Source: Tannockella sp964369175 (GTDB taxonomy: Bacteria > Bacillota_I > Bacilli_A > Erysipelotrichales > Coprobacillaceae). From it: a stretch of 15,213 nt of DNA. Shown here piece by piece: positions 14,544-15,213 of this stretch. The translations under genes were made by a program, and so were the position numbers. The notes under the pieces are model-generated. The model saw only the letters and a list, made by a program, of their open reading frames with translations, did not search any database and was not told where the DNA came from. The stretch is taken from the NCBI GenBank assembly GCA_964369175.1, contig CAYJEM010000050.1, positions 1-15,213 on the forward strand, given 5' to 3'. Within the stretch, counting starts at the first letter, position 1, and every line of letters starts with the position of its first letter.

Positions 14544-14572
14544 TTGATTTATACTTTACACATCCGTATAAT
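14544..14572 (+). promoter_or_regulatory. Promoter of the UPF0303 gene
   Basis: -35 TTGATT (14544-14549), 17-base spacer, perfect -10 TATAAT (14567-14572). Transcription would begin near 14579, leaving an untranslated leader of about 85 bases that is AT-rich; I see no riboswitch-like structure in it. Confidence 0.72.
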
Positions 14573-14663
14573 AAAATAAGATAAACAATATTGAACAATT
14601 TATCAATAAAAATTAAATAATATTTAAGCCTATGTCTTGGTATTATATCTAAAGGAGAAACTC

Positions 14664-15131
14664 ATGAATAAAGAAATTATAGAATCAGCACTGCATGAAG
14701 AAGCAAAGTATGTATTTACACAGTTTAATGCTAAAATGGCATTAGAAATGGGAAATTTTATTGCTAATAAAGCAATAAATGAACAATTACAATTATGTTG
14801 TGAAATCTTTGTAAATGGAAGATTAATGTTCCACTTTGTATCAGATTCATGCAACCCTGATAACGATAACTGGTTACGTAAAAAACGCAATACCGTATTA
14901 ATGTTTCATCATTCATCAAAATACACTAGAGGTAAATTTGATGGTGATACATTTGCCTTCACTCAAAAATTTGGAATTAGCCCTGCTGAATATACAGCAT
15001 ATGAAGGTGGTTTCCCGATTACTGTAAAAGGTGCTGGGGTGATTGGTGCCCTTTGTGTAAGTGGTTTAGCACAAGAACAAGATCATCAACTTGCTATTGA
15101 TGCTATTAAACTTGTAACAGGAATTGAATAA
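14664..15131 (+). CDS. UPF0303 / HbpS-like (haem-degrading domain family) protein
   Basis: 155 residues, the usual family length. The pattern fits the UPF0303 branch of Pfam PF03928: W70 with LRKKRNTV (71-78), FHHSS (81-85), the FxLSxxxYTAYEGGFPI-type segment (about 104-119), and a C-terminal GAGVIGALCVSGL plus QEQDHQ (123-142). Members are small alpha/beta cytoplasmic proteins (yeast Ybr137w is one). The HbpS/GlcG relatives bind haem or cobalamin, but the function of the UPF0303 branch is not settled, so I give no activity. The start is ATG at 14664 because AAAGGAG (14651-14657) is correctly placed; an upstream in-frame ATG at 14637 has no ribosome site. It is divergent from the SDR-manA operon and ends in its own terminator. 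Confidence 0.85.
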   Translation: MNKEIIESALHEEAKYVFTQFNAKMALEMGNFIANKAINEQLQLCCEIFVNGRLMFHFVSDSCNPDNDNWLRKKRNTVLMFHHSSKYTRGKFDGDTFAFTQKFGISPAEYTAYEGGFPITVKGAGVIGALCVSGLAQEQDHQLAIDAIKLVTGIE

Positions 15132-15138
15132 TATGTAA

Positions 15139-15163
15139 AAAGGGTGAAAATTTTTCACCCTTT
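15139..15163 (-). terminator. Hairpin, probable terminator of a convergent gene to the right
   Basis: AAAGGGTGAAA (15139-15149) and TTTCACCCTTT (15153-15163) form an 11-bp stem with a 3-base loop. On the minus strand it continues into five T; on the plus strand only three T are followed by CC. This suggests it mainly terminates a minus-strand gene entering from beyond the right edge, with possible action in both directions. Confidence 0.6.
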
Positions 15164-15180
15164 CCTAAATTCAAATCTCA

Positions 15181-15206
15181 AGCGCACCACCTAGGTGTGC
15201 TTTTTT
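15181..15206 (+). terminator. Rho-independent terminator of the UPF0303 gene
   Basis: AGCGCACC (15181-15188) pairs with GGTGTGCT (15194-15201), with one G-U pair and a 5-base loop, followed by a run of six T (15201-15206) in the plus direction. Confidence 0.8.
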
Positions 15207-15213
15207 GATATAA

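Noticed and set aside
14448..14663. The 216-base gap as a possible riboswitch, small RNA or attachment site.
   Set aside because: It is explained by two divergent promoters and an AT-rich leader; I see no conserved aptamer-like core, no strong hairpin with a T run and no tRNA-like repeat.
15165..15192. A TTCAAAT followed by sequence ending in CACCA, resembling the T-loop and CCA end of a tRNA.
   Set aside because: Only 13 bases lie between the loop and the CCA instead of 16, the T-stem does not pair, and no upstream cloverleaf parts are present. The CACC belongs to a terminator stem.
1..15213. Defence system, toxin-antitoxin pair, CRISPR array, prophage or insertion sequence.
   Set aside because: No nuclease, transposase, integrase or toxin-like reading frames and no spaced direct repeats are present; nearly all genes have recognisable housekeeping or transport families.

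Overview
This is an AT-rich window (roughly 30% G+C by eye) from a low-G+C Gram-positive bacterium. Support comes from strong Shine-Dalgarno sequences, sigma-A type promoters, many U-tract terminators and a YtrA-type GntR regulator. A relative of the Erysipelotrichia is a reasonable guess, but the sequence does not prove it. The code is standard: every Trp I checked is TGG, and TGA ends the MFS gene. Fourteen genes are present, one cut by the left edge. All lie on the minus strand except a TetR regulator and the last gene. I see no tRNA, rRNA, CRISPR array, IS element or phage gene, and no intergenic gap above about 220 bases.

Left part (1-2370): the first 14 codons of a probable GH4 6-phospho-glucosidase, with its promoter and an operator-like dyad. 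Next is a divergent MFS exporter/TetR regulator pair whose intergenic region carries a 14-bp perfect inverted repeat sitting on both -35 elements. A small lipoprotein gene overlaps the tail of the tetR gene.

Middle part (2502-5696): ammonia-dependent NAD synthetase (nadE). Upstream of it on the same strand is a two-gene unit, a YtrA-type GntR repressor followed by a seven-segment membrane protein with a DUF5808-like motif, and possibly read-through into nadE. Then comes a single nucleoside-diphosphate kinase gene, catalytically intact but with an insertion before the active-site His.

Right part (5787-15131): the gltB-gltD operon for NADPH glutamate synthase, a single HD-domain hydrolase, a two-gene operon of an RmlD-like SDR and mannose-6-phosphate isomerase, and a divergent UPF0303/HbpS-like gene. 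Terminators are clearly visible after nadE, ndk, gltD, the HD gene, manA and the UPF0303 gene, so the transcription units are well delimited.

Most of this is ordinary core metabolism (ammonia assimilation, NAD synthesis, nucleotide balance, sugar-phosphate interconversion). I found no convincing new multi-gene system. The points worth a second look are regulatory architecture (several dyads placed on promoter elements), the GntR/membrane protein pair with no ABC transporter, the unusual NDK insertion, and a run of seven neighbouring genes that all end in TAG.
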